DNA of 64,000 nucleotides from Thermanaeromonas toyohensis ToBE (lineage in GTDB: Bacteria > Bacillota > DSM-521 > Neomoorellales > Neomoorellaceae), in the NCBI RefSeq assembly GCF_900176005.1, contig NZ_LT838272.1:2995587-3059586 (forward strand). Reading direction: 5' to 3'. Both the position numbers and the translations under genes were made by a program. This document shows, piece by piece, positions 16,040 through 24,488 of this stretch (position 1 is the stretch's first letter; every line of letters starts with the position of its first letter). The notes beneath the pieces are model-generated. The model searched no databases. It had not been told where the DNA came from and saw only the letters and a program-made list of their open reading frames with translations.

Positions 16040-17617
16040 TTATTTCACAAAGGCCATTTTATTCAAGGGGTTGGGTACACCTGAACCTACACCTCCCGGG
16101 GTAAAGTAAAGTTCTATGCGGCCATCATGGGCCCAGTAACTGGTGGGATAATACAGGGGCAAGGCCGGCATCTCTCGGGCATAGATCTCCTGGATCTGGT
16201 TCACCAACTGGCGTCGCTTTTCTAAATCCATCTCCAAGTTCTGTTTGGCCAGCAAACTATTCAATTCTTCGCTTTTATCATAGCGTGCGCTGTTAAATCC
16301 CTGGCCGGAAATTACTCGGTTCAATATTTCCGGATCGCCTCCCAGGCCGCCATGGCCGCTTAAAGCCAGGTCAAACTTCCACTCCTTCACCCTATTATCA
16401 AGCGTCTTGGCTTCCAAGCTGCGCAAGTTTACTTTTATACCTACTTTTTCCAATTGTTCCTTTACAAGCTCAGCTACCCTTTCCTCAGAAGACCTACTCC
16501 CTGTGCCCCGGAACAAAAGCTCCAGTTCCAAGATTTGTCCGTCCCTGGCTAGGTAATTTCTCTGACGAGTGTATCCCAGGCTGGCCAACAACTCTTCCGC
16601 CTTGGACGGGTTATAGTTATACTGTTCCACACGGGCATTATACCAGGGATTATCTGGTGGAATAAGGCCTGGACTGCCTGCCAATCCAAAGCCCCGCAGA
16701 GCTACTTTGACCAGGGCCTCCCGGTCAATAGCCAGGGCCAGGGCCTGGCGGAATTCCCTCTTGCTCAAGGGACCTTTCCGATGGTTGATCAAAAGTTTGG
16801 CTACCCAATCGTGGGTTCCCCTCAAAATCTTAAACCCTTCTTTTTTAAGATCTTCTGTTAGCTCCGGAGGTGGGGAGGCAGCGTTGACCTGCTTCTGCCT
16901 TATAGCGGCCGCCGCCATCTCCTCACTTATTTTTACAAACTTCAACTTGCTCACCCGCGGCTTGCCCTGGTAATAGTTATCATAGGCCTCGTATAAGTAG
17001 GTGCCCTGTTCCCTATTGTAATCTACCAGCTTAAAAGGCCCCGTGCCTATAACAGCCTCTTTCTGCTGAAACTTTTCCGGTTCCTCCACATTTTGCCAAA
17101 TATGAGCAGGCAGAATGGGCAAGGTACCAGCTATATTGCTTAGAAAGGGCGCATACGGTTTGCTCAAACCCAATTTCACTGTATACTCGTCCAGTGCTTC
17201 CGCCTTCTTAATCACAGAAGTGTCTACCCACTGGTAAGGGTGCTTACGCATATAATCTACCGTAAAGACTACATCCTTAGATGTGAATTTGTGCCCATCG
17301 TGCCAGGTAACATTTTGGTTTAAATGAAAGATATAGGCATTATCTTGTGGGTCGTATTGCCATTCCCTAGCCAGGGCCGGAACGAAACCCTGGGCATCTT
17401 TCCAGATTAGGGTGTCAAAAATAAAGCTCATGCGCACATAACCCGGGCCCCGAGGATAATGGCCGTAAGGGCTAGGGAAACCCCAATCTCCAGTAGTATC
17501 CGCTATGGTGTAGACACCTTGATTTTCTACCTTCTGCCCAGCACAGCCTGCTAGCAGCAAAAAAATTGGTAAAAGGCTTAAAACTACCATCCCCAGCCGC
17601 CAGGCTTTTCTTCCCAC
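16040..17617 (-). CDS. Family 5 extracellular solute-binding lipoprotein (Dpp/Opp/Nik type)
   Basis: 525 residues with a signal peptide and lipobox (LLAGC, Cys at about 25). Family 5 marks include FHLNQNVTWHDGHKFTSKDVVFTVDYM, the GTGPFKLVDY loop, and KREFRQALALAIDREALV. Members bind peptides, nickel chelates, or other oligomers. Beside fmdE the substrate could be a metal complex or metallophore, but no residue seen by eye decides this. GTG start at 17617, with GGAGGGGG about 12 nt upstream; the nearby ATG is out of frame. Confidence 0.9.
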   Translation of the reverse strand: MGRKAWRLGMVVLSLLPIFLLLAGCAGQKVENQGVYTIADTTGDWGFPSPYGHYPRGPGYVRMSFIFDTLIWKDAQGFVPALAREWQYDPQDNAYIFHLNQNVTWHDGHKFTSKDVVFTVDYMRKHPYQWVDTSVIKKAEALDEYTVKLGLSKPYAPFLSNIAGTLPILPAHIWQNVEEPEKFQQKEAVIGTGPFKLVDYNREQGTYLYEAYDNYYQGKPRVSKLKFVKISEEMAAAAIRQKQVNAASPPPELTEDLKKEGFKILRGTHDWVAKLLINHRKGPLSKREFRQALALAIDREALVKVALRGFGLAGSPGLIPPDNPWYNARVEQYNYNPSKAEELLASLGYTRQRNYLARDGQILELELLFRGTGSRSSEERVAELVKEQLEKVGIKVNLRSLEAKTLDNRVKEWKFDLALSGHGGLGGDPEILNRVISGQGFNSARYDKSEELNSLLAKQNLEMDLEKRRQLVNQIQEIYAREMPALPLYYPTSYWAHDGRIELYFTPGGVGSGVPNPLNKMAFVK

Positions 17618-17664
17618 GTCATCTTACCCCCTCCTGTTTTCCTCGACCCTAGTATTCTCCTAGC

Positions 17665-18273
17665 CTACCACCCCCGGCTGTACTCGTCAGCACATGGAAT
17701 ACAGACGGGTTTTCCTCCTTTCACGCGCGCTCGCACCTCGGCTACTGGCTCACCGCACACAGAACAAATTACGGAATCAAAAAGGCGCGCCTTGGGAGGA
17801 GGTTCTACCTCTAGCCTTTGCACAGTGCATATTTCTTCCTCTGGTGCTTCTAAAATATAGCGCATCCGCTGCTCTTGGTATTGCTGGAAAAGAGCCTTCT
17901 CCTCTTCGCTAGCTTCCCTCCCAAACACCTTTTTCCTTAACTCTCGGTAAGTCTCCTCCTGTTGCCAGGCCGTCGCCTTTATGGCTATGCGGACTGCCCG
18001 GTGGCTGTCCCGGCAGATGAAGGTAAAAACATGCTTACCATAATCCCGGTAAAGCAGGTTGCCCTTCCCCAGGGTACAACCCGTTAATACCTGAATAGCA
18101 TCCACTCCACAGGCGTCGGTCTCCACCACGGCTACTAGTTCCTCATCTTGCGCCCGTTCTGTCTTCAGCTCCCGCAACGCAATTTGGGCTGCCCGGTAGC
18201 CTACGGCCAACCCCGGGCAAGCATGGCCATGAAATTCAACAGCTCTTTCCCAATCGCTCAATGGACGGCACAT
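17665..18273 (-). CDS. fmdE: FmdE/FwdE-family protein with zinc-ribbon tail
   Basis: About 202 residues. Residues of about 10-150 are the FmdE domain (VEFHGHACPGLAVGYRAA, ETDACGVDAIQVLTGCTLGKGNL, VFTFICRDS), with conserved His and Cys residues likely to bind metal. The C-terminal CSVCGEP...CIPCADEY is a zinc ribbon. FmdE was named from tungsten/molybdenum formylmethanofuran dehydrogenase operons but is widespread in anaerobes without that enzyme, often beside metal transporters. The open frame extends to an ATG at 18315, but that codon lies in the terminator hairpin of the leader, so the ATG at 18273 (AAGGAG upstream) is preferred. First gene of the ABC operon. Confidence 0.85.
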   Translation of the reverse strand: MCRPLSDWERAVEFHGHACPGLAVGYRAAQIALRELKTERAQDEELVAVVETDACGVDAIQVLTGCTLGKGNLLYRDYGKHVFTFICRDSHRAVRIAIKATAWQQEETYRELRKKVFGREASEEEKALFQQYQEQRMRYILEAPEEEICTVQRLEVEPPPKARLFDSVICSVCGEPVAEVRARVKGGKPVCIPCADEYSRGW

Positions 18274-18300
18274 ACCCCAAACACGCTCCTTTTTAAAGAC

Positions 18301-18411
18301 TAAATAAAAAACCATGGAAGCCGCCTCCGCCCTGCTTAAGCTAGAGAACCTCCATGGTTCTGGCTAAAGCTTGAAAAGTTGGACTTTAGAGCCCCCTGGC
18401 TCCTTGCCAGG
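18301..18411 (-). promoter_or_regulatory. Candidate attenuator or riboswitch leader of the fmdE-ABC operon
   Basis: From the predicted start near 18408 the minus-strand RNA can form hairpin P1 (CCTGGC/GCCAGG, 18395-18411) and P2 (GGCT..AAAG/CTTTAGCC, 18362-18393). Two mutually exclusive structures follow: GAACC(ATGGA)GGTTC at 18346-18360, or AACCATGGA with TCCATGGTT (18351-18359 with 18310-18318) followed by TTTTTTATTTA, a terminator. The alternative pairing is the standard architecture of transcription-terminating riboswitches. No known class was recognised. Confidence 0.6.
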
Positions 18412-18414
18412 TAG

Positions 18415-18443
18415 TCTATAAATTAATTCGCCACAACTGTAAA
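18415..18443 (-). promoter_or_regulatory. Promoter of the fmdE-ABC operon
   Basis: Minus strand TTTACA (18438-18443), 17 nt, TATAGA (18415-18420). It lies downstream of the terminator of the preceding operon and just before the structured leader. Confidence 0.65.
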
Positions 18444-18452
18444 AATCCCTTC

Positions 18453-18479
18453 ACAAAATTAGCCGGGCATAACCCGGCC
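18453..18479 (-). terminator. Terminator after the DUF5320 gene
   Basis: Minus strand stem GCCGGG/CCCGGC (18462-18478) followed by TAATTTTG. Ends the FmdB-NifU-Mrp-DUF364-DUF5320 operon. Confidence 0.7.
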
Positions 18480-18496
18480 TTAAGTTTTAAAAAAGC

Positions 18497-18766
18497 TCAA
18501 TTCTTTTTCTCTTCCCCATCCTCCCCCTCTTTCTCCAGAGCATCGATCTGAGCTTTAATGGCCTTAAGCTGGTTCTCCAAAAGTCTGGCTTGCTGCTTTA
18601 ACCATTCTACTTGCGGTTCCATCTCCTGAAAAGCAGGAACTCCGCCGGTCAAAGGTATGGGCCCCCACCAGGCCCGCATCCAGCCGGGTAGCCCCGTAGC
18701 GTAGTACATGTATCGCCAGCCCCGGCCAAAGCCGCCTAGACACCAAGGAAAACCGCCCCAAAACAT
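18497..18766 (-). CDS. DUF5320-like small protein, short form
   Basis: About 89 residues starting at ATG 18766 after GGAGGATGATATT; the longer frame to 18805 overlaps DUF364 and lacks a ribosome site. The first 45 residues are rich in Gly, Trp, Phe and Pro ([23 protein letters not shown]), followed by a charged helical tail likely to form a coiled coil ([27 protein letters not shown]). The [14 protein letters not shown] core is shared with the second DUF5320 gene at 54.1-54.5 kb. This family lies next to Mrp/NifX-like genes in many anaerobes. Function unknown. Confidence 0.82.
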   Translation of the reverse strand: MFWGGFPWCLGGFGRGWRYMYYATGLPGWMRAWWGPIPLTGGVPAFQEMEPQVEWLKQQARLLENQLKAIKAQIDALEKEGEDGEEKKN

Positions 18767-18792
18767 AATATCATCCTCCTCCTTTTCTCTTT

Positions 18793-19518
18793 TTAATAAC
18801 CACAAAAACAGTAACGCTCAAAACCAGCAAGATAAGCAATGCCAGCAATAGTAACTCCATAAAAGATGATAGGTTTTTGCCCCAATAAAAGGGTTATAGT
18901 ATCATTTACTGCTGTAGTCCCTGTAGCCACTATTATATCGCACCAATCTAAGATCTCGGGTGTATGAGAAACGTCTTCCACTATAACCTTACCTTTCTTC
19001 TGCCCAATATTATCCGGGTCTAAATCAACCACTCTTAAAGGAAAACATTCAGATAGGTTTATAACCATAGCAGGTTGCAACCCGATGAAAGCAATGCGGG
19101 GATGGCTAAAGCGTTCTCTTATATAAGTTACTAACTGCCTAGCACATTGCCCGGGTTCCTTATCCCGGCAATGCACAGTCTTATCCACTAGTTTTAAATA
19201 CCGCATAACGGCATTGAGGGTAGCTACAAACACCGCTCTCTCGAAGTTATTCTTTAAAGGCAAAGCAAGTACATCTTCTATAGTACCTCGAAAGTTCCCC
19301 GGCATGTCAGTAAAAGCTTGACCCCGGTTACCTAAAAATAGAGCTTCCATCATCACTTCTTTACCCTTTAAAAGAGGAAAATCATCCCTTTCTGGTCGCC
19401 CAATGGCTTCCTCAGGCGTTAAAGGTCTAGCATTTATTACTTGTATCTCTTCCCTCTGTAAGCCATTAGCAGCAACTAACTCGCTAAATTTGCCCCGAAT
19501 ATCTTCTAAAAATCCCAT
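18793..19518 (-). CDS. DUF364 / DUF4213 protein, putative heavy-metal chelation family
   Basis: 241 residues. The N-terminal part (about 1-95) resembles DUF4213 and the C-terminal part (about 100-240) DUF364 with a Rossmann-like core ([59 protein letters not shown]). The family is annotated as putative heavy-metal chelation and occurs with molybdenum and nitrogenase-like cofactor genes. C-terminal FERYCFCGY adds two Cys. It lies between Mrp and DUF5320 in one operon. A role in metal handling is family-based inference. Confidence 0.82.
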   Translation of the reverse strand: MGFLEDIRGKFSELVAANGLQREEIQVINARPLTPEEAIGRPERDDFPLLKGKEVMMEALFLGNRGQAFTDMPGNFRGTIEDVLALPLKNNFERAVFVATLNAVMRYLKLVDKTVHCRDKEPGQCARQLVTYIRERFSHPRIAFIGLQPAMVINLSECFPLRVVDLDPDNIGQKKGKVIVEDVSHTPEILDWCDIIVATGTTAVNDTITLLLGQKPIIFYGVTIAGIAYLAGFERYCFCGY

Positions 19519-19601
19519 TTTCGCTCCTTCCCCTTAGGCCATTTTAAAAACACGTCCCACATCACCTAAAGTAAACTTATCCCCTAAAGCCTGATAAAGG
19601 C

Positions 19602-20435
19602 TTATAAAGATATTCGGCTAATAAAACCTTGTACACGTTCCAACAACATACCTTGGTAACTCTCTATCTTACCGTGATCGCACAAGGTAGTTAACTCCGG
19701 GTCCAGGGGCAAAACACCTAAAAGAGGTATACCGGCTTTGGCCGCCGCCTCTTCAGCTCGACTGGGGCCGAAAATATAAATTTCCTTGCCGCAATCTGGG
19801 CAAAGGATATAGCTCATATTTTCTACCAAGCCTAGTATTTTAACCTTCATTAAGCTTGCCATTTTAATAGCCTTACGCACTATCATATTAGCCAGTTCCT
19901 GGGGTGAAGTAACAATCACTATTCCAGCAAGGGGAAAAGATTGCATTACTGTTAGAGGTGCATCTCCAGTACCTGGGGGCAAATCAACTAAAAGATAATC
20001 AAGCTCGCCCCAAAGTACATCGGTCCAGAACTGCTTTACTGCACTGGCGATGAGCGGCCCACGCCAGATGACAGGATCATCTTCCTGGGGTAACAAGAGA
20101 TTTAGAGAAATAATTTTTATTCCCAGCGGGCTTTCCGCCGGAAAAATTCCTAGATCGCTCCCCTGAAGAGGCCGATGAATATTAAACATTTTAGGGATAC
20201 TGGGACCTGTAATATCTGCATCCAGGATACCCACCTGGTAACTTTCCCGGGCCAGGGCTACTGCCAGTAACGCGGTCACTGAAGATTTGCCGACCCCGCC
20301 TTTGCCGCTCATAATACCGATTACATGTTTTATATGGTTTATGTCCTTGGAGGGGAGCTTTTCTGCTTTTTTTGTTTCGCAAGTAGTAGAAGTACATGTT
20401 TCAGGGTGGCAAGTCTCGCAGGCCTCTTTAGTCAA
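19602..20435 (-). CDS. Mrp/NBP35-type Fe-S carrier ATPase
   Basis: 277 residues. The N-terminal tail is Cys-rich (five Cys in the first 20 residues: CETCHPETC, CETK), a likely metal or cluster ligand set. It is followed by the MinD-type deviant Walker A IMSGKGGVGKSSV (about residues 41-53), DADITGPSIPKMF, Walker B YLLVDLPPGTGDAP and the CPDCG pair at about 212 that binds the bridging Fe-S cluster in Mrp dimers. It probably receives clusters from the NifU-like scaffold encoded 18 nt upstream. The 83-nt gap to DUF364 has no gene. Confidence 0.92.
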   Translation of the reverse strand: MTKEACETCHPETCTSTTCETKKAEKLPSKDINHIKHVIGIMSGKGGVGKSSVTALLAVALARESYQVGILDADITGPSIPKMFNIHRPLQGSDLGIFPAESPLGIKIISLNLLLPQEDDPVIWRGPLIASAVKQFWTDVLWGELDYLLVDLPPGTGDAPLTVMQSFPLAGIVIVTSPQELANMIVRKAIKMASLMKVKILGLVENMSYILCPDCGKEIYIFGPSRAEEAAAKAGIPLLGVLPLDPELTTLCDHGKIESYQGMLLERVQGFISRISL

Positions 20436-20452
20436 CGTTTCCTCACCACTTT

Positions 20453-20854
20453 CTAATCTTTTTTGGTGTTTTGTAGCGCCTTTTGTTTTGGCCTTTTAGC
20501 CAGGTAATCCTCGATAGCTTTATGGAGGGCTTCGGCGCCTAAATTAGAGCAATGTATTTTGGGATCAGGTAAGCCGCCCAGGGCCTTGATAATATCCAGG
20601 TCGGTTATTCTTAAAGCTTCCTCTACCGTCTTTCCCTTAGCTAGTTCGGTCAATATACTGCTGGTAGCTATAGCTGCCGGGCAGCCTGAGATTTCAAACT
20701 TTACGTCTATCAATTTCCCTTCCTGGACCCTTATATAGATTTTCAAATAATCACCACAATTGGGATCTCCTATTATCCCTATACCGTCGGCATCCGGTAT
20801 ACAGCCGACATTACGGGGATTAAGAAAATGTTCCAGCACGCTGGTATTGTACAT
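20453..20854 (-). CDS. NifU/IscU-type Fe-S scaffold protein
   Basis: 133 residues of the IscU/NifU N-terminal domain: LEHFLNPRNVG, and the three cluster Cys in GDPNCGDY, SGCPAAIATSS and KIHCSNLGAEALHKAI. No cysteine desulfurase gene is adjacent in view. Operon partner of the FmdB-like zinc ribbon upstream and Mrp downstream; likely a scaffold for a specialised assembly route rather than the housekeeping one (inference). Confidence 0.92.
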   Translation of the reverse strand: MYNTSVLEHFLNPRNVGCIPDADGIGIIGDPNCGDYLKIYIRVQEGKLIDVKFEISGCPAAIATSSILTELAKGKTVEEALRITDLDIIKALGGLPDPKIHCSNLGAEALHKAIEDYLAKRPKQKALQNTKKD

Positions 20855-20888
20855 AAGGTCACCTCTTTAAGTTTCCCTTCGATGCCCA

Positions 20889-21119
20889 CTAGCTGCGGCA
20901 ACAACTACCGGGTACACAATCATCTGGTCGCGAATCTCTACCGCAACATAGTCCTTTAGAATCTGGGTTTGTCCGTATGTTACCCTTGATTATATCCGGT
21001 GGCGAAAATATCCTTACAAGTTTACTGCTCCCACAAACAGGGCAACTTTGAGCCTCTTCTCGCTTGTAAAACACGCTCAGTGCTCCACAATCGTTACACT
21101 TATACTCAAATTCGGGCAT
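20889..21119 (-). CDS. FmdB-like zinc-ribbon protein with Cys-rich tail
   Basis: 76 residues. PEFEYKCNDCGALSVFYKREEAQSCPVCGSSKLVRIFSPP is the FmdB/putative regulatory zinc-ribbon domain. The tail (GLCCGRDSRPDDCVPGSCCRS) adds five cysteines, which suggests extra metal binding. AGGAGG is too close to the ATG at 21125 but ideal for the second ATG at 21119, which was chosen. First gene of the five-gene operon controlled by the promoter at 21159-21210. Confidence 0.85.
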   Translation of the reverse strand: MPEFEYKCNDCGALSVFYKREEAQSCPVCGSSKLVRIFSPPDIIKGNIRTNPDSKGLCCGRDSRPDDCVPGSCCRS

Positions 21120-21158
21120 CCCCATCGCCTCCTAGAGGCTTTTAAACAATCAGTGGCT

Positions 21159-21210
21159 TTTATGGTCATTTGTTCATTTGTATTTTATCCTGACTTTGAA
21201 CATATGTCAA
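21159..21210 (-). promoter_or_regulatory. Promoter with paired operator-like boxes (site 3 of shared set)
   Basis: Minus strand TTGACA (21205-21210), 17 nt, TAAAAT (21182-21187). The spacer starts TATGTTCAAAG; after the -10 comes ACAAATGAACA and AATGACCATAAAAG, identical in arrangement to 9386-9436 (34 nt between the two ATG steps in both). The -35 abuts the stop codon of the radical SAM gene at 21211. Confidence 0.8.
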
Positions 21211-22212
21211 TTAAAAATAATAACCCACAACATAAAGCTTGGAACACCCTTGGCAAACAGGATTTAACTTCTTAAGAAAAGAAGTGCGAAAATCCCGATA
21301 AGGGGGACTTTCCCAAATAGAATCCAGGGAAGCCTCCTTAACGTTACCGAACGTAAGTTTAAGTACCGGCAATGCCCCGCCTTTGGTATATCTTAAGGGA
21401 ACGCCAGAAACCGGCAGGTTAGAAAAAACACAGGGAGACACTGAGCCATCGCTTCCTACAAATAAAGAGCGCAATATGTTTTCTGAACAAAGGCCGGGAG
21501 GTCGGTTACGATCTATCAAATAGTAGTAAATTTCTAACCCTTTCTTTCGGCCCTCTCTCACTACGGCATCTAGAAGGCCCTTTACCTTAGCCCATTCCCG
21601 AGGAGCCTCTACAGATATAGCTTCTTCCTTTAGTTCCGGGGAAGGAACAAAGTCTAGGGTACTTATAACTACTTGCTTTATTCCTCGACCTTGTAACCAC
21701 ATGGGGAGTTTTGGCAAATTTTCCAATCCGGAACGTAGGAGCATATAGGCCACGTGGATGTCAGGTTTTTGGCTACGGTAGCGCCTTTTAGCAGCGGCTA
21801 CTTCGTTAATAGCCTCTAGAACCTGGTAAAAAGTGGTGCCCTGCCTCCATTTATCATGTTCTTCTTCTATACCTGCCAAAGAAAAGGCCAAGATATCCAT
21901 ACCTGAAGCTACTATCTCACTCGCTGTCCTCGCCTCCACTAGCGTTCCATTAGTGGTAGTGCCCACCAGGCATCCTGCTTTCTTAGCGCGGTCAACAAAG
22001 GTGAAAAAATGAGGATGGAGCAAAGGCTCACCCCATCCCTGGAGAAATATTAGGCTAGCTTGGGGAAAATAAGGTACCAGCCTTTGGAAGGTATCCGGGT
22101 CAAGATGCCTACTTTTCCAGGAATTGCGGTAAACCGTATGGGGACAATAGCTACACATGGCGTTACAGTAGGAAGTGACCTCTACCTGGATCCAGTCAAA
22201 TTTTAGTACCAT
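21211..22212 (-). CDS. Radical SAM / SPASM-type protein
   Basis: 333 residues. The radical SAM cluster motif is CNAMCSYC at residues 17-24 (CxxxCxxC), followed by the GWGEPLLHP SAM-binding loop. The C-terminal part has Cys residues (SPCVFSNL, then PVCQGCSKLY) fitting a SPASM/twitch auxiliary cluster. Such proteins modify peptides or proteins or act in cofactor synthesis. No precursor peptide gene is visible nearby and the gene stands alone, so its substrate is unknown. Confidence 0.9.
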   Translation of the reverse strand: MVLKFDWIQVEVTSYCNAMCSYCPHTVYRNSWKSRHLDPDTFQRLVPYFPQASLIFLQGWGEPLLHPHFFTFVDRAKKAGCLVGTTTNGTLVEARTASEIVASGMDILAFSLAGIEEEHDKWRQGTTFYQVLEAINEVAAAKRRYRSQKPDIHVAYMLLRSGLENLPKLPMWLQGRGIKQVVISTLDFVPSPELKEEAISVEAPREWAKVKGLLDAVVREGRKKGLEIYYYLIDRNRPPGLCSENILRSLFVGSDGSVSPCVFSNLPVSGVPLRYTKGGALPVLKLTFGNVKEASLDSIWESPPYRDFRTSFLKKLNPVCQGCSKLYVVGYYF

Positions 22213-22261
22213 GTTTTAATCCCCCAACTTAGAATGGCAAAAAGAAGTTCATTGACCTATC

Positions 22262-23641
22262 TTAGAATTGATAAGTTAATGGTATAATAAAGTGAAAAGT
22301 GCTCCCCTGACCAGGTTTGCTCTCCGCCCATATACGACCGCCATGAGCTACTACAATTTCTCTAGCAATGGCCAAACCTAAACCCATCCCTCCTCCAGCC
22401 TCCAGCTTAGAGGCCCTGGAACGGTAAAAACGTTCAAAGATGTAGGGCAGGTCTTGGGGAGCTATGCCCGGCCCAGTATCTGTAATAGAAACATGAAGGT
22501 GGTCCTTCCCTTTTTCTACCTGGAGTCTGATAAGCCCTCCTGGCGGGGTATGACGTAAGGCATTAGATAATAAGTTCAGAAAAACCTGGGTTATACGGTC
22601 AGGATCTATCCTTATTAAAGGCAAGGGGCGATCTACTTCGACTTGAAAATTTATATCCTGGCTAGCAGCTTCAGCTGCAAAGGTAGTGGTCACCCGTTCT
22701 AATAATTCTTCCAGGGAAACCTCCTGGAAGTGGAGAGCAAGTTTTCCTATCTCCGCTAAGCTTAGCTCCTCTAAATCTTTCACGAGCCTAGAGAGCCTTA
22801 AGACTTCATCATGTAAAGAAGCCATGAGTTCCGGTGTGGGCTTAGATACCCCTTCCTGCATAGCTTCCAGGTTGCCCCTTAACACAGCTAGGGGAGTGCG
22901 CAATTCGTGGGCGATATCCGCCATCAAATTTTTTCGCGAATTCTCATAGCCTTCCAGACTATCAGCCATGGAATTAAAGGCTTGAGCTAGCTCCCCTATT
23001 TCATCTTGACTAGATATAGTAACCCGATGATTCCACTGGCGGGTGGCAATTTTACGCGCAGCGGAGACCAACTCCCCTAAAGGTGCAGTTAGCCGGCGAG
23101 CAAGGAATAATCCTAAGGCTATAGCCAGCAGAAAGGCCATTAAGCCGCTTAAAGCAGTACCTAGTAAAACGCTATCCTTAAATTCTTGTTCTAGGGAACG
23201 GATTCCTGTTTCGGACCTGGTAGTTACTAAAAGGTAGCCTATAATATCCTGGTTATAACTTAAGGGGAAAGCTTTTTTTAGTTCAGTCGGGCTTAACCTT
23301 TGACCGAGAAAGGTTCCTTCAGAATCTCCGATTATTTTCCCCTCCTTATCTGTCAATATAATTCTTTCCAGACCCCCCCGGCCTGGAAAGCCAGGCCCGC
23401 CCCGTCCCCACCCTGGCCTGGGGTAACTGAACAGGGACTGTACCCCTTCAAAGCTCCCATTATTACGACGATAATAGGAAAGAAGGATAGATCGCCATTC
23501 TAAAATTCTAAGTTCTTTTTGCCGGTTTAAATAAGTGTCAAAGGAGCGACCGGCAATAATATTGGAGGTAACAGCCACCAGGGCTATGGCTACCAAAGCT
23601 ACTGCCACCATAGCAGCAGTGATTTTAAAAGATAGCTTCAT
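22262..23641 (-). CDS. Membrane sensor histidine kinase
   Basis: 459 residues. Membrane segments at about 8-28 and 157-180 enclose an extracytoplasmic sensor with a Gly/Pro/Arg-rich stretch (YPRPGWGRGGPGFPGRGG). HAMP domain (about 180-235), HisKA with phospho-His in DIAHELRTPLAVLRG, and HATPase with N box (NLLSNALRHTPPGG), DTGPGI and GMGLGLAIARE. It starts 3 nt after its response regulator gene and forms a two-component system of unknown stimulus. The downstream secreted Gly-rich protein might be a target (inference). Confidence 0.93.
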   Translation of the reverse strand: MKLSFKITAAMVAVALVAIALVAVTSNIIAGRSFDTYLNRQKELRILEWRSILLSYYRRNNGSFEGVQSLFSYPRPGWGRGGPGFPGRGGLERIILTDKEGKIIGDSEGTFLGQRLSPTELKKAFPLSYNQDIIGYLLVTTRSETGIRSLEQEFKDSVLLGTALSGLMAFLLAIALGLFLARRLTAPLGELVSAARKIATRQWNHRVTISSQDEIGELAQAFNSMADSLEGYENSRKNLMADIAHELRTPLAVLRGNLEAMQEGVSKPTPELMASLHDEVLRLSRLVKDLEELSLAEIGKLALHFQEVSLEELLERVTTTFAAEAASQDINFQVEVDRPLPLIRIDPDRITQVFLNLLSNALRHTPPGGLIRLQVEKGKDHLHVSITDTGPGIAPQDLPYIFERFYRSRASKLEAGGGMGLGLAIAREIVVAHGGRIWAESKPGQGSTFHFIIPLTYQF

Positions 23642-23644
23642 ATC

Positions 23645-24334
23645 CTATCTGGGCCTGAACTTGTAGCCCACTCCATAAACAGTAAGTATATATTGGGGAT
23701 TAGCAGGATCTTTCTCTATCTTCTTTCGCAAATTGCTTATATGGGTATCCACTGAGCGCTCGTAACCTAAAAAAGCCTCACCTAAGGCTAAATCTAATAA
23801 CTGCATACGAGTGAAGACCCGACCTGGATGGCGCGCCATAACCGAAAGAAGAGCAAATTCAGTAGGGGTTAGTTCTATTTCGCGATCCTCCACCCTTACT
23901 TCCCGCGTAGTAAAATCTATGTAAAGATCTCCAAGGGTTAATTCCTCATGCCGGGATGTGTCTTTAGCCTTACTTCGCCTTAACACCACTTTTATGCGAG
24001 CCACTAGCTCTCTCAGGCTAAAAGGCTTGGTTATGTAATCATCCGCACCTAGCTCTAGGCCCAAAAGTTTATCTACTTCTTCACTCTTAGCTGTTAACAT
24101 AATTATAGGGATATCAGATTTTTGTCTTACCTGTTTGCAAACTTCTAAACCGCTTAACCCTGGCAGCATCCAGTCGAGAACTACTAGATCAAAATTGTGT
24201 CGTTCTAGAAGCTGTAAGGCCTCAGGACCTGTGGTTGCCGTTTTGACTTGGAACCCTTCACCAGCTAGGTAGTTGGCCACCATTTCCTTGATTTTTTCTT
24301 CGTCCTCTACTACCAAGATTAACGGTGCACCCAT
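23645..24334 (-). CDS. OmpR/PhoB-family response regulator
   Basis: 229 residues: receiver domain with acidic pair VEDEEK, phospho-Asp in LVVLDWMLPG (about residue 54) and Lys in YITKPFS, then a winged-helix DNA-binding domain (ELTPTEFALLSVMARHPGRVFTR, VDTHISNLRKKIE, YGVGYKF). Partner of the histidine kinase downstream. The ribosome site is weak (GGGAGG about 15 nt before the ATG). Confidence 0.93.
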   Translation of the reverse strand: MGAPLILVVEDEEKIKEMVANYLAGEGFQVKTATTGPEALQLLERHNFDLVVLDWMLPGLSGLEVCKQVRQKSDIPIIMLTAKSEEVDKLLGLELGADDYITKPFSLRELVARIKVVLRRSKAKDTSRHEELTLGDLYIDFTTREVRVEDREIELTPTEFALLSVMARHPGRVFTRMQLLDLALGEAFLGYERSVDTHISNLRKKIEKDPANPQYILTVYGVGYKFRPR

Positions 24335-24488
24335 CTTTTTTACTTATAACCTCCCTAGTATCGTCTGCCTTTTATCTCAGACCATAGATATTCCTCGCTA
24401 TGAACATTCTGGTATATTATGGCATGCTTGCCGTTTCCGTGCCTTCCTGAGGTAGACCAGTAAGTGAAGTTTGGCTACATATAAATAC

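Noticed and set aside
18301-18411. fmdE leader as a Moco riboswitch
   Set aside because: It lacks the tetraloop receptor, GNRA loop and closing-stem sequences seen at 38976-39088; kept as an unassigned attenuator.
19525-19601. Frame-shifted continuation of Mrp (ending GDKFTLGDVGRVFKMA)
   Set aside because: The Mrp gene already has a normal length and end, and the tail matches no known Mrp C-terminus; probably chance.
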